A stretch of DNA of 64,000 nt from an uncultured Sphingomonadaceae bacterium (GCA_947488625.1 CANKZR010000002.1:248001-312000); one strand, 5' to 3'. Numbered from the stretch's first letter, positions 20,870 to 31,057 are shown. Notes: generated by a model from the sequence alone, not told the origin. Numbers and translations are program-made.

Positions 20870-20974
20870 ATGGAACTTTTCAACGCCGAACTTTATCGCT
20901 CCTTCCTTGCAGGATTTGCTGTAACCGCCGTAGTCCTTGCCGCGAATATCCTTCCGAACCTCGGAGGAATTTGA
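20870..20974 (+). CDS. Candidate 34-aa single-TM microprotein upstream of msrA
   Basis: ATG...TGA encodes MELFNAELYRSFLAGFAVTAVVLAANILPNLGGI; its stop directly abuts the msrA ATG and the msrA Shine-Dalgarno (cggaggaa) lies inside it. Confidence 0.5.
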   Translation: MELFNAELYRSFLAGFAVTAVVLAANILPNLGGI

Positions 20975-21649
20975 ATGACGATGAAGTCGCTTCTCGCTGC
21001 CACGGTGCTGGGCTTTTCAGCTCTGGCGCTGCCATCTGCCGCGCTTGCCGAGGATGTGTTCGATGCACCTGTCGCCGCGCGCCAGGCCAATGAAACCGGC
21101 CTTCAGACCGCGATTTTCGCAGGGGGTTGTTTCTGGGGTATCGAGGGGATCTTCAGCCATACCCGCGGCGTGACCAGTGCCGTGTCGGGCTATCATGGCG
21201 GCAATTCCGGCACCGCCACCTATCGTCAGGTCACCAGCGGTACCACCCAGCACGCAGAAGCGGTGCAGGTCACTTACGATCCTTCCGTGATCAGGTACGA
21301 CCAGTTGCTGCGGATCCTGTTTTCCGTCGGTGCCGACCCTACCTTGCACAACCGCCAGGGCCCTGACCGTGGCCCTCAATATCGTGCCGCCATCGTGCCC
21401 GTCACGGCAGAGCAGCGCGCCGTTGCCCAGGCGTATGTCGCGCAAATGGAGCGTTCGGATGTCTGGGACAAGCCGATGGCCGTGCGGGTAGAACGCCATC
21501 GCCGGTTCTTCGAGGCAGAAGATTACCATCAGGATTACATGCTGAACAATCCGAACAGCGGCTACATCCGTCGTTGGGATGCTCCCAAGGTGGAGGCGTT
21601 GCAGGCCAAGTTTCCGCAGTTCTACCGCGCACGTTTCCGTACCGGCTAG
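20975..21649 (+). CDS. msrA: Peptide-methionine (S)-S-oxide reductase MsrA, predicted exported
   Basis: Signal peptide MTMKSLLAATVLGFSALALPSAALA; AIFAGGCFWGIEGIFSH; DQLLRILFSVGADPTLHNRQGPDRGPQYRAAI. Confidence 0.96.
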   Translation: MTMKSLLAATVLGFSALALPSAALAEDVFDAPVAARQANETGLQTAIFAGGCFWGIEGIFSHTRGVTSAVSGYHGGNSGTATYRQVTSGTTQHAEAVQVTYDPSVIRYDQLLRILFSVGADPTLHNRQGPDRGPQYRAAIVPVTAEQRAVAQAYVAQMERSDVWDKPMAVRVERHRRFFEAEDYHQDYMLNNPNSGYIRRWDAPKVEALQAKFPQFYRARFRTG

Positions 21650-21714
21650 ACGCGCTGCGAGGACCGTCAAAGGGCTAGATTGCCGTTGGCCAATTGCGCG
21701 CCTATGTAAGACGG

Positions 21715-22179
21715 ATGGCTACGCAGCATAAACATAACGAACATTCGGGCGACACGCTTGTCGCCGAGGCCGGGAAGGTTCTCACCGACGCGGGCGAACA
21801 ATGGACTGCCATGCGCGAGGACGTGTTCCGCGCACTGGCCGATCAGCAGCGCCCCGCATCCGCCTATGACATTGCGGAGGAAGTGGGCAATCGCCGTGGC
21901 AAGCGCGTGGCCGCCAACAGCGTGTACCGCATCCTCGACTTGTTCGTGCGGACCAATCTCGCCAATCGTATCGAGAGCGCGAACGCCTATCTCGCCAACA
22001 CCCATCCCGGCTGCCGTCACGACTGCGTGTTCATGATCTGCGACGATTGCGGACAGGCCGACCATTTCGATGATGACAAGCTGACCGATGCCTTGCGTGA
22101 AGCTGGCAGGTCGCAGGGCTATTCCAACGTTCGCCCGGTTGTGGAATTGCGCGGACTTTGCAGCGATTGTGCCGGATGA
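21715..22179 (+). CDS. Fur family transcriptional regulator (Zur-like)
   Basis: WTAMREDVFRALADQQRPASAYDIAEEVG winged helix; HPGCRHDCVFMICDDCGQADHFDD metal-binding pattern. Confidence 0.88.
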   Translation: MATQHKHNEHSGDTLVAEAGKVLTDAGEQWTAMREDVFRALADQQRPASAYDIAEEVGNRRGKRVAANSVYRILDLFVRTNLANRIESANAYLANTHPGCRHDCVFMICDDCGQADHFDDDKLTDALREAGRSQGYSNVRPVVELRGLCSDCAG

Positions 22180-22264
22180 TCGCCCTAAGCCTTACGACAA
22201 ACCGTGTATATTCATCGATGAAGCGTTCATCGACAGGCCAGAATAGAGCGTGTAGACCAACCCC

Positions 22265-24199
22265 ATGACATCGCCTCGCCCGAACACACCCCTGCTCGAC
22301 ACGGTCGACAAACCCGCAGACCTTCGCAAGCTCAAGCCCGAGCAATTGCGCCAGCTTGCCGATGAACTTCGCAGCGAAATGATCGATGCCGTGGGCTCCA
22401 CCGGCGGCCACCTTGGCTCCGGCCTTGGCGTTGTGGAATTGACCACTGCCATCCATTACGTGTTCAACACGCCCGACGACCGGCTGATCTGGGATGTTGG
22501 CCACCAGGCCTATCCGCACAAGATCCTGACCGGGCGGCGCGATCGCATTCGCACCCTGCGCCAGGGCGGTGGCCTGTCCGGCTTCACCAAGCGCAGCGAA
22601 AGCGAATACGATCCCTTCGGCGCGGCGCATTCCTCCACCTCGATCTCGGCGGGGCTGGGCTTTGCCGTTGCCAACAAACTGAACGACAGGCCGGGCAAGG
22701 CAATCGCCGTGATCGGCGACGGCGCGATGAGCGCAGGCATGGCCTACGAGGCGATGAACAATGCCGAACAGGCGGGCAATCGCCTGATCGTGATATTGAA
22801 CGACAACGACATGTCCATCGCCCCACCTGTGGGCGGTCTCTCCGCCTATCTGGCGCGCATGGTGTCCAGCAGCGAGTACCTGGGCTTGCGCTCTCTGGCG
22901 TCCAAGGTTGCGAACAAGATCGGTCGGCGCGTGCACAATTCGTTGCACAAGGCAGAGGAATATGCCCGCGGCATGGTGACCGGCGGTACCATGTTCGAGG
23001 AGCTCGGCTTCTACTATGTCGGGCCCATCGACGGCCACAATCTCGATCACCTGCTGCCTGTTCTCGAAAACGTGCGGGATTCGGATCAGGGACCGGTGCT
23101 GATCCATGTCGTTACCACCAAGGGCAAGGGCTATGCCCCGGCAGAGGACAGCGCCGACAAGTATCATGGCGTTCCCAAGTTCGACGTCGTGACTGGTGAA
23201 AAAGCCAAGTCGAAAGCCGGTCCGCCGGCTTATCAGAACGTGTTCGGTGAAACGCTGGCCAAACTGGCGGAGACGGACAATCGCATCTGCGCCATCACCG
23301 CCGCCATGCCCAGCGGCACGGGCGTGGACAAGTTTGCGAAGGCCCATCCCGAGCGCGCCTTCGATGTCGGAATTGCCGAACAGCACGGCGTCACTTTCGC
23401 CGCCGGGCTCGCGGCACAGGGGATGCGGCCCTTCGCGGCGATCTATTCCACTTTCCTGCAGCGTGCCTACGATCAGGTGGTGCACGACGTGGCGATCCAG
23501 AACCTGCCCGTGCGCTTCGCAATAGATCGCGCTGGCCTTGTGGGCGCAGACGGCGCGACCCATGCAGGCAGCTTCGATGTCACCTATCTGGCAAGTCTGC
23601 CCAACTTCGTGGTGATGGCGGCCGCTGACGAGGCGGAACTGGTCCACATGACCTACACCGCCGCCGAATATGACGACGGCCCGATTGCCTTCCGCTACCC
23701 GCGCGGCAACGGCGTGGGTGTCGACCTGCCCGAAACTCCGCAGAAGCTGGAAATCGGCAAGGGCCGTATCGTTTGCGGCGACGAGAGCGGCGGCAAGGTC
23801 GCCATCCTCTCCCTCGGCGCGCGTCTGGGAGAGGCCCGCAAGGCGGCCGACCAGCTGGAGGCCAAGGGCCTTGCCACCACCGTTGCGGACATGCGCTTTG
23901 CCAAGCCGCTGGATGAAGACATGATCCGCAAACTGGCCACCACACACGACGTGCTGGTGACAGTGGAGGAAGCTTCCATTGGCGGGCTCGGCGCGCATGT
24001 TCTTACCATGGCGAGCGACGAGGGACTGACCGATGGCGGGCTAAAAATTCGCACCATGCGTCTGCCCGACCTGTTCCTCGACCATGACGATCCGGTAAAG
24101 CAGTACGACCAGGCCGGGCTGAACGCGCCACAGATCGTCGACAAGGTATTGAGCGCCCTGCGCCACAATTCTGCGGGTGTAAAAGAAGCGCGGGCGTGA
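22265..24199 (+). CDS. dxs: 1-deoxy-D-xylulose-5-phosphate synthase
   Basis: [74 protein letters not shown]. Confidence 0.98.
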   Translation: MTSPRPNTPLLDTVDKPADLRKLKPEQLRQLADELRSEMIDAVGSTGGHLGSGLGVVELTTAIHYVFNTPDDRLIWDVGHQAYPHKILTGRRDRIRTLRQGGGLSGFTKRSESEYDPFGAAHSSTSISAGLGFAVANKLNDRPGKAIAVIGDGAMSAGMAYEAMNNAEQAGNRLIVILNDNDMSIAPPVGGLSAYLARMVSSSEYLGLRSLASKVANKIGRRVHNSLHKAEEYARGMVTGGTMFEELGFYYVGPIDGHNLDHLLPVLENVRDSDQGPVLIHVVTTKGKGYAPAEDSADKYHGVPKFDVVTGEKAKSKAGPPAYQNVFGETLAKLAETDNRICAITAAMPSGTGVDKFAKAHPERAFDVGIAEQHGVTFAAGLAAQGMRPFAAIYSTFLQRAYDQVVHDVAIQNLPVRFAIDRAGLVGADGATHAGSFDVTYLASLPNFVVMAAADEAELVHMTYTAAEYDDGPIAFRYPRGNGVGVDLPETPQKLEIGKGRIVCGDESGGKVAILSLGARLGEARKAADQLEAKGLATTVADMRFAKPLDEDMIRKLATTHDVLVTVEEASIGGLGAHVLTMASDEGLTDGGLKIRTMRLPDLFLDHDDPVKQYDQAGLNAPQIVDKVLSALRHNSAGVKEARA

Positions 24200-24209
24200 C
24201 CCGCGCCTG

Positions 24210-25010
24210 ATGCCCAGGATCGGCCGCATGGCGACTTCCCTGCTGGTCTTTCTGATTGTCGCCTATGGGGCGACGCTAGTGGCCGTCTATGTCCTGCAGA
24301 CACGCCTGATCTATCCAGCGCCTGAGGTTCGCAGCGATACGCCGGGCGCATTCGAACAGGTGTCCTACTCCACTGCCGATGGCTTGGAACTGCGCGCGGG
24401 GTATCGCCCCGCGCGCGATGACAAGCCGACCTTGCTGTTCTTCCATGGAAACGGTGCGAACTGGCAGACCACGCCCTTCGTCACCGATCTGCTTGTCAGG
24501 GACGGCTACGGCGTGCTGGCTGCCGAGTATCGCGGATATAACGACAATCCGGGCGTGCCTTCCGAAAAAGGCCTCTACGCAGATGGCCGCGCGGCATACG
24601 ATTTTCTGCGCGAGGAAGGGCTTGCGCCGCAAGATATTGTCCTCGTCGGCAATTCGATCGGCTCGGGCGTGGCAACGCATCTGGCAACCGAGCTCGAGGC
24701 ACGCGCCCTGGTACTGGTCTCACCCTTCGATAGCCTCGAGGAGACCGCCTCGCGAAAACTGCGATGGCTTCCGGTGCGCCAGTTGTTGCGGGATCGCTAT
24801 GACAATTCCGGCAAGTTCCCGGACCTCGCCCTCCCGATCCTCATCCTGCATGGAGAAGGCGATGCCCTCATCGCCGTGGATCAAGCTCGCGCGTTGGCGG
24901 CGGCACATCCGGACGCCGCGCTAGTCACCTATCCGGGATGGGGCCACGATCTGATCGTCCACCCGCCAGTGCAGGACGAGATCGCGCAATTTCTTCAGCA
25001 GACAGGCTGA
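24210..25010 (+). CDS. Alpha/beta hydrolase (membrane-anchored, YfhR/ABHD-like)
   Basis: N-terminal TM; LFFHGNGANW; GNSIGSGVATHLA nucleophile elbow; GWGHDLIVH. Confidence 0.88.
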   Translation: MPRIGRMATSLLVFLIVAYGATLVAVYVLQTRLIYPAPEVRSDTPGAFEQVSYSTADGLELRAGYRPARDDKPTLLFFHGNGANWQTTPFVTDLLVRDGYGVLAAEYRGYNDNPGVPSEKGLYADGRAAYDFLREEGLAPQDIVLVGNSIGSGVATHLATELEARALVLVSPFDSLEETASRKLRWLPVRQLLRDRYDNSGKFPDLALPILILHGEGDALIAVDQARALAAAHPDAALVTYPGWGHDLIVHPPVQDEIAQFLQQTG

Positions 25011-25106
25011 TCCAGAATCCGCAGCGGGTGGCAGGTTTGAAAAGCCCCGGCCCGGACCGACGAAGGTGTTACCCCGGTCTTTCTCCGCAGTTGCATCACC
25101 TAAACC

Positions 25107-25138
25107 AAAAGGGCGGAACCTGCCGGTCCCGCCCTTTC
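25107..25138 (-). terminator. Terminator hairpin between convergent genes
   Basis: aaagggcgg...ccgcccttt stem between the hydrolase and amidohydrolase stops; minus strand reads into a TTTT run. Confidence 0.65.
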
Positions 25139-25158
25139 CCCCTGTCCTGCGCCCGAGC

Positions 25159-26532
25159 CTATCGCTCGTAGGCGCGCGGCAACTGGCTTTCGTCGAGTGA
25201 CCGGTAGCGGTCCCTCAATCGAGTCTGGTGATTTGTAAGCGGTTGTTCGACGCCGTCAATATACACGCGGACAGGGGCGGAACTTGTTTCCAGCGGATCG
25301 CCATCCCATACCACCAGATCGCCATGGGCGCCGGTGGCCAGAATGCCAACGCGGCCTTCCAGCCCCGCCACCGCCGCAGGTATCGATGTAATCGCGGCAA
25401 AAGCCTCGCCCCAGGTCAGCCCCGTCGCTCCCGGAACGCGGTTCAGCGCCACCATGTTGCCAGCCTGCTGTGGCAGGTTGCGCGGATGGTCTCCGCTGCT
25501 GTCGTAGCCCCCGATCGCCACGGTGACGCCTGCATCTACCATGCGACCGACGTTGCTTTGCGTGGCGGCCAGTTGCTCGAAGGATACGGGCAGGTCGCGC
25601 AAGGCCGCAGCAATCACAGGAACGCCCGCGGCCGCGATGCGGTCCGCGACCATCCAGCCCTCTGCGGCACCCACCAGCACCATGTCGAGTGCGGGAAACT
25701 CATCCTTCAAAGAAAGGGCGGAGAGAATATCGCTTGCGCGCTCAACCTCGATATATATTTTCTGCTCGCCGTTCACGACAGGCACCAGGGCCGCCGCATC
25801 GAACCGGGTCAGCAGAACGTCGCCGGAGCGGTCGGCACCGGGAGAAAAGCGCGAATCGAGGCCAATGGTCTCGCCCGGACGGTTGCCGCGCGTCTGGCGG
25901 CTGCTGGAAAGCTCTGCGGCATCACCGAAGGAGCCTGCTTCCTGCAAGGCGTTGCGCAGCAGGGCATGAGCGGAAGTAAGGCTGCCGCCAGCCAGCCACG
26001 CGCCGCGTTCGCCCATCTCCACGTACTGGAAGGCACGCGGATGGCGTACGGCGTCATAATCCGCACCGAGATCGACAATGGCTCCCTGCCCGGCGAAGAT
26101 CGAGGCGCCCGCGCCCGGCGTCACGCTGGCACGGGTTACGCCGCCTGCACGGCTGTAGCCGAAATCCTGCGCATTGGGATTGATGACGGGCGAAACGTCC
26201 AGCGCGGCACCAAAGGGCGAATCGCTGGCGTTCACGTCATTGCTGTCTGCCACGGCATCCACATCCACCAGGCCCAGATTGGTGATGGAGGCGAAGATGC
26301 CAGGCGTCACCCACATGCCGCTGCCGTCCACGACAGGCATGCCGGCAGGTGCGGTGACACCGCTGCCTGCGGCGACCACGCGGCCACCTTGTACCACGAC
26401 GGTGGCGTTGGTGATGGGATCGCTGCCGTCACCTGTGGCGACGGTGGCACCGGTAATGGCGATATCCTGCGCGGCGACCGGTGATGCGGCGATTGCCATT
26501 GCAGAGGCTGCGATGCTGAGGAGGCGCTTCAT
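25159..26532 (-). CDS. Exported amidohydrolase family protein (imidazolonepropionase/prolidase-like)
   Basis: Signal peptide MKRLLSIAASAMAIAASPVAAQ; WVTPGIFASITNLGLVD; LEGRVGILATGAHGDLVVWDGDPLETSS. Confidence 0.85.
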   Translation of the reverse strand: MKRLLSIAASAMAIAASPVAAQDIAITGATVATGDGSDPITNATVVVQGGRVVAAGSGVTAPAGMPVVDGSGMWVTPGIFASITNLGLVDVDAVADSNDVNASDSPFGAALDVSPVINPNAQDFGYSRAGGVTRASVTPGAGASIFAGQGAIVDLGADYDAVRHPRAFQYVEMGERGAWLAGGSLTSAHALLRNALQEAGSFGDAAELSSSRQTRGNRPGETIGLDSRFSPGADRSGDVLLTRFDAAALVPVVNGEQKIYIEVERASDILSALSLKDEFPALDMVLVGAAEGWMVADRIAAAGVPVIAAALRDLPVSFEQLAATQSNVGRMVDAGVTVAIGGYDSSGDHPRNLPQQAGNMVALNRVPGATGLTWGEAFAAITSIPAAVAGLEGRVGILATGAHGDLVVWDGDPLETSSAPVRVYIDGVEQPLTNHQTRLRDRYRSLDESQLPRAYER

Positions 26533-27926
26533 TTCACATCTCCTTCGCCCGGCTGGCCCAGTTCGAAATCGCTGACCGGACGCATGGCGGGATCGTTCAT
26601 ATCGTACATCATGGCACCATCGATCCAGACCATTTCGGGCCGCGAGTAGATGGACAGGGGATCGCCGTTCCACAGCACCACGTCTGCCATCTTGCCCGCT
26701 TCCAGGCTGCCGGTCATTGCGTCAATGCCCATGGCGCGTGCGGCGTTGAGGGTGATCCAGCTGATCACGTCGGCATCGGCAATCTCTATGCCCATGCGGC
26801 GGCCATCGGCCTGTGCCTTGGCAGCTTCCTGGTTCAGGCGCTGGATACCGTTCTCGTCATCCGAATGGATCACCACGCAGGCGCCCTGGTTGTGGATGAG
26901 AGCAGCGTTCTCCGGGATGGCGTCGTAGGCTTCCATCTTGAAGCCATACCAGTCCGCCCACACCGCGCTGCACACGCCATTGTCGCGCAGCAGATCGGCG
27001 ATCTTGTAGCTTTCCACCGCGTGGTGGAAGGCGGTAACCTGATAGCCGAATTCGTCGGCCATGCTCATCACCAGTGCCATTTCGTCAGCGCGGTAGCAGT
27101 GGTTCTGGATCAGGATATCGCCATTGAGGACGCCAGCCAGCGTTTCCATCGCCAGATCGCGATCAGGTTCCTCCTCGGCCGCATATTCCTGCGCCTTGAT
27201 CCACGTTTCGCGGTTCACGGCGAAATTGCCCATGCGGGTGGAGGGCGCGCGGCCCCTGCCACCGTAGACCCGCTTGGGGTTTTCACCGCAAGCCATCTTC
27301 ATGGAATAGGGCGCGCCAGGAAATTTCATTCCCTGCACAGTGCGGCTGGGCACGTTCTTCAGGGTGACAGAGCGCCCCCCCATGAGGTTTGCCGAGCCGG
27401 GCAAAACCATGAGGCTGGTGATACCGCCGTTGGCCAGTGCCCGACTGAAGCCGGGATCCTGCGGCCAGACCGAATGTTCCGCCCACACCTCGGGCGTGGT
27501 GGGATCGGTCGCCTCGTTTCCATCGCTGTGCGCGTCCACCGAGGGGGTGGGATAGTCGCCGAGGTGCGAATGGATATCGATGATACCGGGCGTGACGAAG
27601 CGGCCCGTGCCGTCGACGCGGGTGTAACCTGCGGGAATGGCGAGGTCTGCCCCGCCAACGCCGACAACTTCGCCATCGGAGAACAGCACGACACCGTTGT
27701 CGATACGCCCGCCAGCGCCATCATAGATGGTGGCGCCCACGATAGCCGTCGGCACGCCTGGATAGGCTTCGTAGGTGGAGGCGTAGGGCTCCTCCACGCC
27801 GGATGGCGCTGCGCTGGTTGCCGGACGCTCCGAACCGGAAGCGGAAGCACATCCCGTCAGCGCCAGCGCCGCGGCGGAGAGAAATAGGGCGGACGGGCCG
27901 CCCCGGTTAAAGAAACGACCCGTCAT
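26529..27926 (-). CDS. Exported lipoprotein amidohydrolase family protein
   Basis: Lipobox-like LALTGC; FVTPGIIDIHSHLGDYP metal site; GSLEAGKMADVVLWNGDPLS; 4-nt overlap with next gene. Confidence 0.9.
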   Translation of the reverse strand: MTGRFFNRGGPSALFLSAAALALTGCASASGSERPATSAAPSGVEEPYASTYEAYPGVPTAIVGATIYDGAGGRIDNGVVLFSDGEVVGVGGADLAIPAGYTRVDGTGRFVTPGIIDIHSHLGDYPTPSVDAHSDGNEATDPTTPEVWAEHSVWPQDPGFSRALANGGITSLMVLPGSANLMGGRSVTLKNVPSRTVQGMKFPGAPYSMKMACGENPKRVYGGRGRAPSTRMGNFAVNRETWIKAQEYAAEEEPDRDLAMETLAGVLNGDILIQNHCYRADEMALVMSMADEFGYQVTAFHHAVESYKIADLLRDNGVCSAVWADWYGFKMEAYDAIPENAALIHNQGACVVIHSDDENGIQRLNQEAAKAQADGRRMGIEIADADVISWITLNAARAMGIDAMTGSLEAGKMADVVLWNGDPLSIYSRPEMVWIDGAMMYDMNDPAMRPVSDFELGQPGEGDVK

Positions 27927-27930
27927 TCAA

Positions 27931-29568
27931 TCAGCCCTTCGGTTTGGTGGTGGGGTGGAAACCTGCACCTTGCGGTTCGCCGGGCCCCTCGGCCTGACCT
28001 TCCAGATCGTCACCCACGTTGTCATCGGCCAGCGTATCGAGGTGCATCAGCTTTTTCACGAAGCGGGCGATGACGATCACGACGATACCCACGATGATCG
28101 CGACCCAGCCGATCTGCTGGTAGATCTCCAGCGTGCCTTCACGGGTCATCTCGCCATCTTCGCCGCCGGTTGCCGCGCCAATCATGCCTGCAACGAAGTT
28201 GCCGCCTGCCGTGGCGAAGAACCATGCGCCCATGATGAGCGATGCAAGATGACGCGGCGCCAGCCTGTTCATTGCGCTGAGGCCCACCGGCGAAAGGCAA
28301 AGCTCACCCGTGGTGTGGAACAGGTAGATGCCGAACAGGAAGATCACCGGAACCAGTGCATCCGCGCTGACCGTTGCCGCGCCCCAGACGAGGACGAGGA
28401 AGCCGAAGCCCAGTTGCACGAGGCCCAGGCCGAACTTTGCCGGGGTGGACGGTTCCAGCCCGCGCCTGCCCAGCCAGGTCCAGAGCCCGGCGAACACCGG
28501 AGCCAGCAGGATGATGTAGATCGGGTTGATCGACTGGAACAGCGATGCAGGAACGCCCTGCCTGTCGATATAGCGATCGGTGAACAGGTTGAGCGAACCG
28601 CCGGCCTGCTCGAACAGACCCCAGAACAGTGGCTGCAGGGCGATCAGGAACAGGATAGCGAACATGCGTTCACGCGGGTGCTTTTCCAGCTTGAACGCCT
28701 CAAGCAACACATAGCCGAGCAGGGCAATGCCGCACACCAGCATCAGACCGCCGACGACGGACTGGTACTGGATGAGAACCCACATGATAGCCACGCCCAG
28801 CACGCCGATGGCGTACATCGTCGTTTCGGTGCGCTTCGCCAGCGGACGCGGCGGTTCACCGCGGCCCAGCAACAGCGGCTTGCCGATCACGAACACGATC
28901 AGGCCCAGCAGCATGCCGATACCGGCTGCACCGAAGCCGTAGGCCCAACCCAGCGTCTGGCCGAGGTAACCGGCAATGATCGTGCCGACTGCGGCACCGA
29001 CGTTAATGCCCATGTAGAAGATGGTGTAGGCACCGTCGCGGCGGACGTCGGTGCGGGGGTACAGCTGGCCCACGATCACCGAGATGTTGGCTTTCAGAAA
29101 GCCCGAGCCCACGATGATGAAGCTGAGTGCCAGCCAGAAGATGTTGATGGTAGGATCGTTCTGTCCGCCCGTACCTTCGAACGCCATGAAGAAGTGACCC
29201 AGGGTCAGCAACACCGCGCCGAACAGAACGGCCTTGCGCTGGCCCAGGTAACGGTCGGCCAGCCAGCCACCCAGAACCGGGGTGATGTAGACGAGGCTGA
29301 CGTAGGCACCGTAGATGATGTTGGAGGAGCTGTCGTTATACAGCCAGTGCTGCGTCAGGTAGAAAATGAGCAGCGCACGCATGCCGTAGTAGGAGAAACG
29401 CTCCCACATCTCGGCAAAGAAGAGAATGTACAGGCCCTTGGGATGGCCGCCGACTTCGGGTTCCTTGCGGGTGACCGCCCAGGCACCGGCGATTAGGAAA
29501 AGCGCAAGGACGACGGAGGCGATTGCCACGATCCAGTCGCCCTCGTTCCACAAGGCCATGTCTTTCAT
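27931..29568 (-). CDS. POT/PTR family proton-dependent oligopeptide transporter
   Basis: PKGLYILFFAEMWERFSYYGMRALLIFYLTQ; GGWLADRYLGQRKAV; many TM segments. Confidence 0.96.
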   Translation of the reverse strand: MKDMALWNEGDWIVAIASVVLALFLIAGAWAVTRKEPEVGGHPKGLYILFFAEMWERFSYYGMRALLIFYLTQHWLYNDSSSNIIYGAYVSLVYITPVLGGWLADRYLGQRKAVLFGAVLLTLGHFFMAFEGTGGQNDPTINIFWLALSFIIVGSGFLKANISVIVGQLYPRTDVRRDGAYTIFYMGINVGAAVGTIIAGYLGQTLGWAYGFGAAGIGMLLGLIVFVIGKPLLLGRGEPPRPLAKRTETTMYAIGVLGVAIMWVLIQYQSVVGGLMLVCGIALLGYVLLEAFKLEKHPRERMFAILFLIALQPLFWGLFEQAGGSLNLFTDRYIDRQGVPASLFQSINPIYIILLAPVFAGLWTWLGRRGLEPSTPAKFGLGLVQLGFGFLVLVWGAATVSADALVPVIFLFGIYLFHTTGELCLSPVGLSAMNRLAPRHLASLIMGAWFFATAGGNFVAGMIGAATGGEDGEMTREGTLEIYQQIGWVAIIVGIVVIVIARFVKKLMHLDTLADDNVGDDLEGQAEGPGEPQGAGFHPTTKPKG

Positions 29569-29753
29569 TCGTACGTCCTGAAATGGTTGTTGGCTGTCCG
29601 TTCCGATCTTCGCCGGACTCGTCCCGAAAAACGGGCACCCTAGCGATTGTTTTGGCCATGTGAAGCCAAGTTACGCGTGAAACTGCCTATAGACTGCAAT
29701 TTTTCCGGACCTGCGCTTGACCTGACCCGCTGTATTATGGCACTCACTCACCT

Positions 29754-30092
29754 ATGGTCGATACCCGCCCCGTCTACCTCAGATTGCGAGAGCAGATCGC
29801 CGCTGCAATCATCGACGGCAGCTATCCGGAAGGCGAAATGCTGCCTTCGGTGCGGGCTTTCGCGGCCGCCCAGGGCGCCAATCCGCTGACCGTGGCCAAG
29901 GCCTACCAGCAATTCCAGTCCGACGGATTGATCCGCGTGCAGCGCGGCGTGGGCATGTTCGTTCGTGAAGGGGCGGCGGATCGGCTGCGCCAGACGGAAC
30001 GGGATGCCTTCCTGCAGGACGAGTGGCCCGAAATCCGCAAACGCATGGATCGCCTCGGTTTGAAGCCGACGGACCTTTGGAACCACGCCTGA
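29754..30092 (+). CDS. Short GntR (YtrA-like) transcriptional regulator
   Basis: PVYLRLREQIAAAIIDGSYPEGEMLPSVRAFAAAQGANPLTVAKAYQQFQSDGLIRVQRGVGMFV; 112 aa with no effector domain. Confidence 0.93.
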   Translation: MVDTRPVYLRLREQIAAAIIDGSYPEGEMLPSVRAFAAAQGANPLTVAKAYQQFQSDGLIRVQRGVGMFVREGAADRLRQTERDAFLQDEWPEIRKRMDRLGLKPTDLWNHA

Positions 30093-30276
30093 GTTCAGTC
30101 ACTGTTTGGATATGGCGATACGCGCCAGGCGATTTATCGCAGATCACTCATTCTATCGGATGATTGCGAAATCGGTAATGATCTGGCAACTTAACATTTA
30201 GCAACGTGCTTCGGGTCTGCGCACTGGCGAAACCATGGCTGCGTATCCCGTGGCCAAATCCGAAGGGGGATATTAA

Positions 30277-30561
30277 TTGATACGGTCGGAACTTCTCCAG
30301 GCCCTTTGCGCAGACAATCCTGATCTGCGACCAGAGGAAATCGAACAGGTCGTCGATCTTTTCTTCGAAGAGATCACGCAACGCCTTGCCGAAGGAGGTC
30401 GTGTGGAATTGCGCGGCTTCGGGACTTTCTCCACGCGCGAACGCGACGCCCGCACGGGACGCAACCCGCGAACCGGCGATTCGGTAGACGTGCCAGCCAA
30501 GCGCGTGCCCTATTTCAAACCCGGCAAGGAAATGCGCGAAAGGCTGAACCCGCAAGGCTGA
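30277..30561 (+). CDS. ihfB: Integration host factor beta subunit-like HU-family protein
   Basis: IRSELLQALCADNPDLRPEEIEQVVDLFFEEITQRLAEGGRVELRGFGTFSTRERDARTGRNPRTGDSVDVPAKRVPYFKPGKEMRERLN; TTG start preceded by gaaggggga. Confidence 0.94.
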   Translation: MIRSELLQALCADNPDLRPEEIEQVVDLFFEEITQRLAEGGRVELRGFGTFSTRERDARTGRNPRTGDSVDVPAKRVPYFKPGKEMRERLNPQG

Positions 30562-30592
30562 TACTCGGCTTTGCAGCTGAAAACGTGCAGAC

Positions 30593-30632
30593 AAAGGGGG
30601 CGCGGGCCGCATGGCCCGGCGCCCCCTTTTGT
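30593..30632 (+). terminator. Intrinsic terminator after ihfB
   Basis: aaagggggcgcgggcc gcat ggcccggcgcccccttttg long GC stem with one bulge and T-run. Confidence 0.85.
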
Positions 30633-30661
30633 GTTTCGAGAAGTTGCCGCCGGAAATCAGC

Positions 30662-31057
30662 CTAACGCGCGTTGTTGATCCGCGACGCCATGAAGTTGGC
30701 GGCATAACTGCGGTTGCCCGAACCCACCGCGGTGCAAGCGATGGTGGAGAGACGCTCGTTTGTCTCATAAAGCTGGCACAGCCCGCGCACTTCAACACGC
30801 CCGCCCCCACGCAGAACGACGCTTTTCACCGTTAGCCTGTTTCCCTCCCACGCCCCGCGGAATTGTATTTGCTGGCTGGTACCGCGGGTTACGAAGGCCA
30901 CGCCGCGTTGCCCTACAACGGCGCGATTGCAACTGGCCAGCACCGTGCCAGCCGCCCGTTCGCGGACGGCTTCGGGATAGAGGCATTGTCCATCGTAGGT
31001 GCCCGCTGGCAATGCATCGGCAGCGAATTGCGCAGCGAGAACGAAGGCGAGATACAG
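30662..31057 (-). CDS. Exported hypothetical protein
   Basis: Inferred internal Met start (MLYLAFVLAAQFAADALPAGTYDGQC...), signal-like N-terminus, conserved-looking Cys pairs. Confidence 0.55.
   Translation of the reverse strand: MYLAFVLAAQFAADALPAGTYDGQCLYPEAVRERAAGTVLASCNRAVVGQRGVAFVTRGTSQQIQFRGAWEGNRLTVKSVVLRGGGRVEVRGLCQLYETNERLSTIACTAVGSGNRSYAANFMASRINNAR

Noticed and set aside
22031-23998. 655-aa minus-strand ORF
   Set aside because: Antisense mirror of dxs; amino-acid composition is typical of shadow ORFs.
27955-29496. 513-aa plus-strand ORF rich in H/Q/E
   Set aside because: Antisense to the POT transporter; low-complexity shadow translation.
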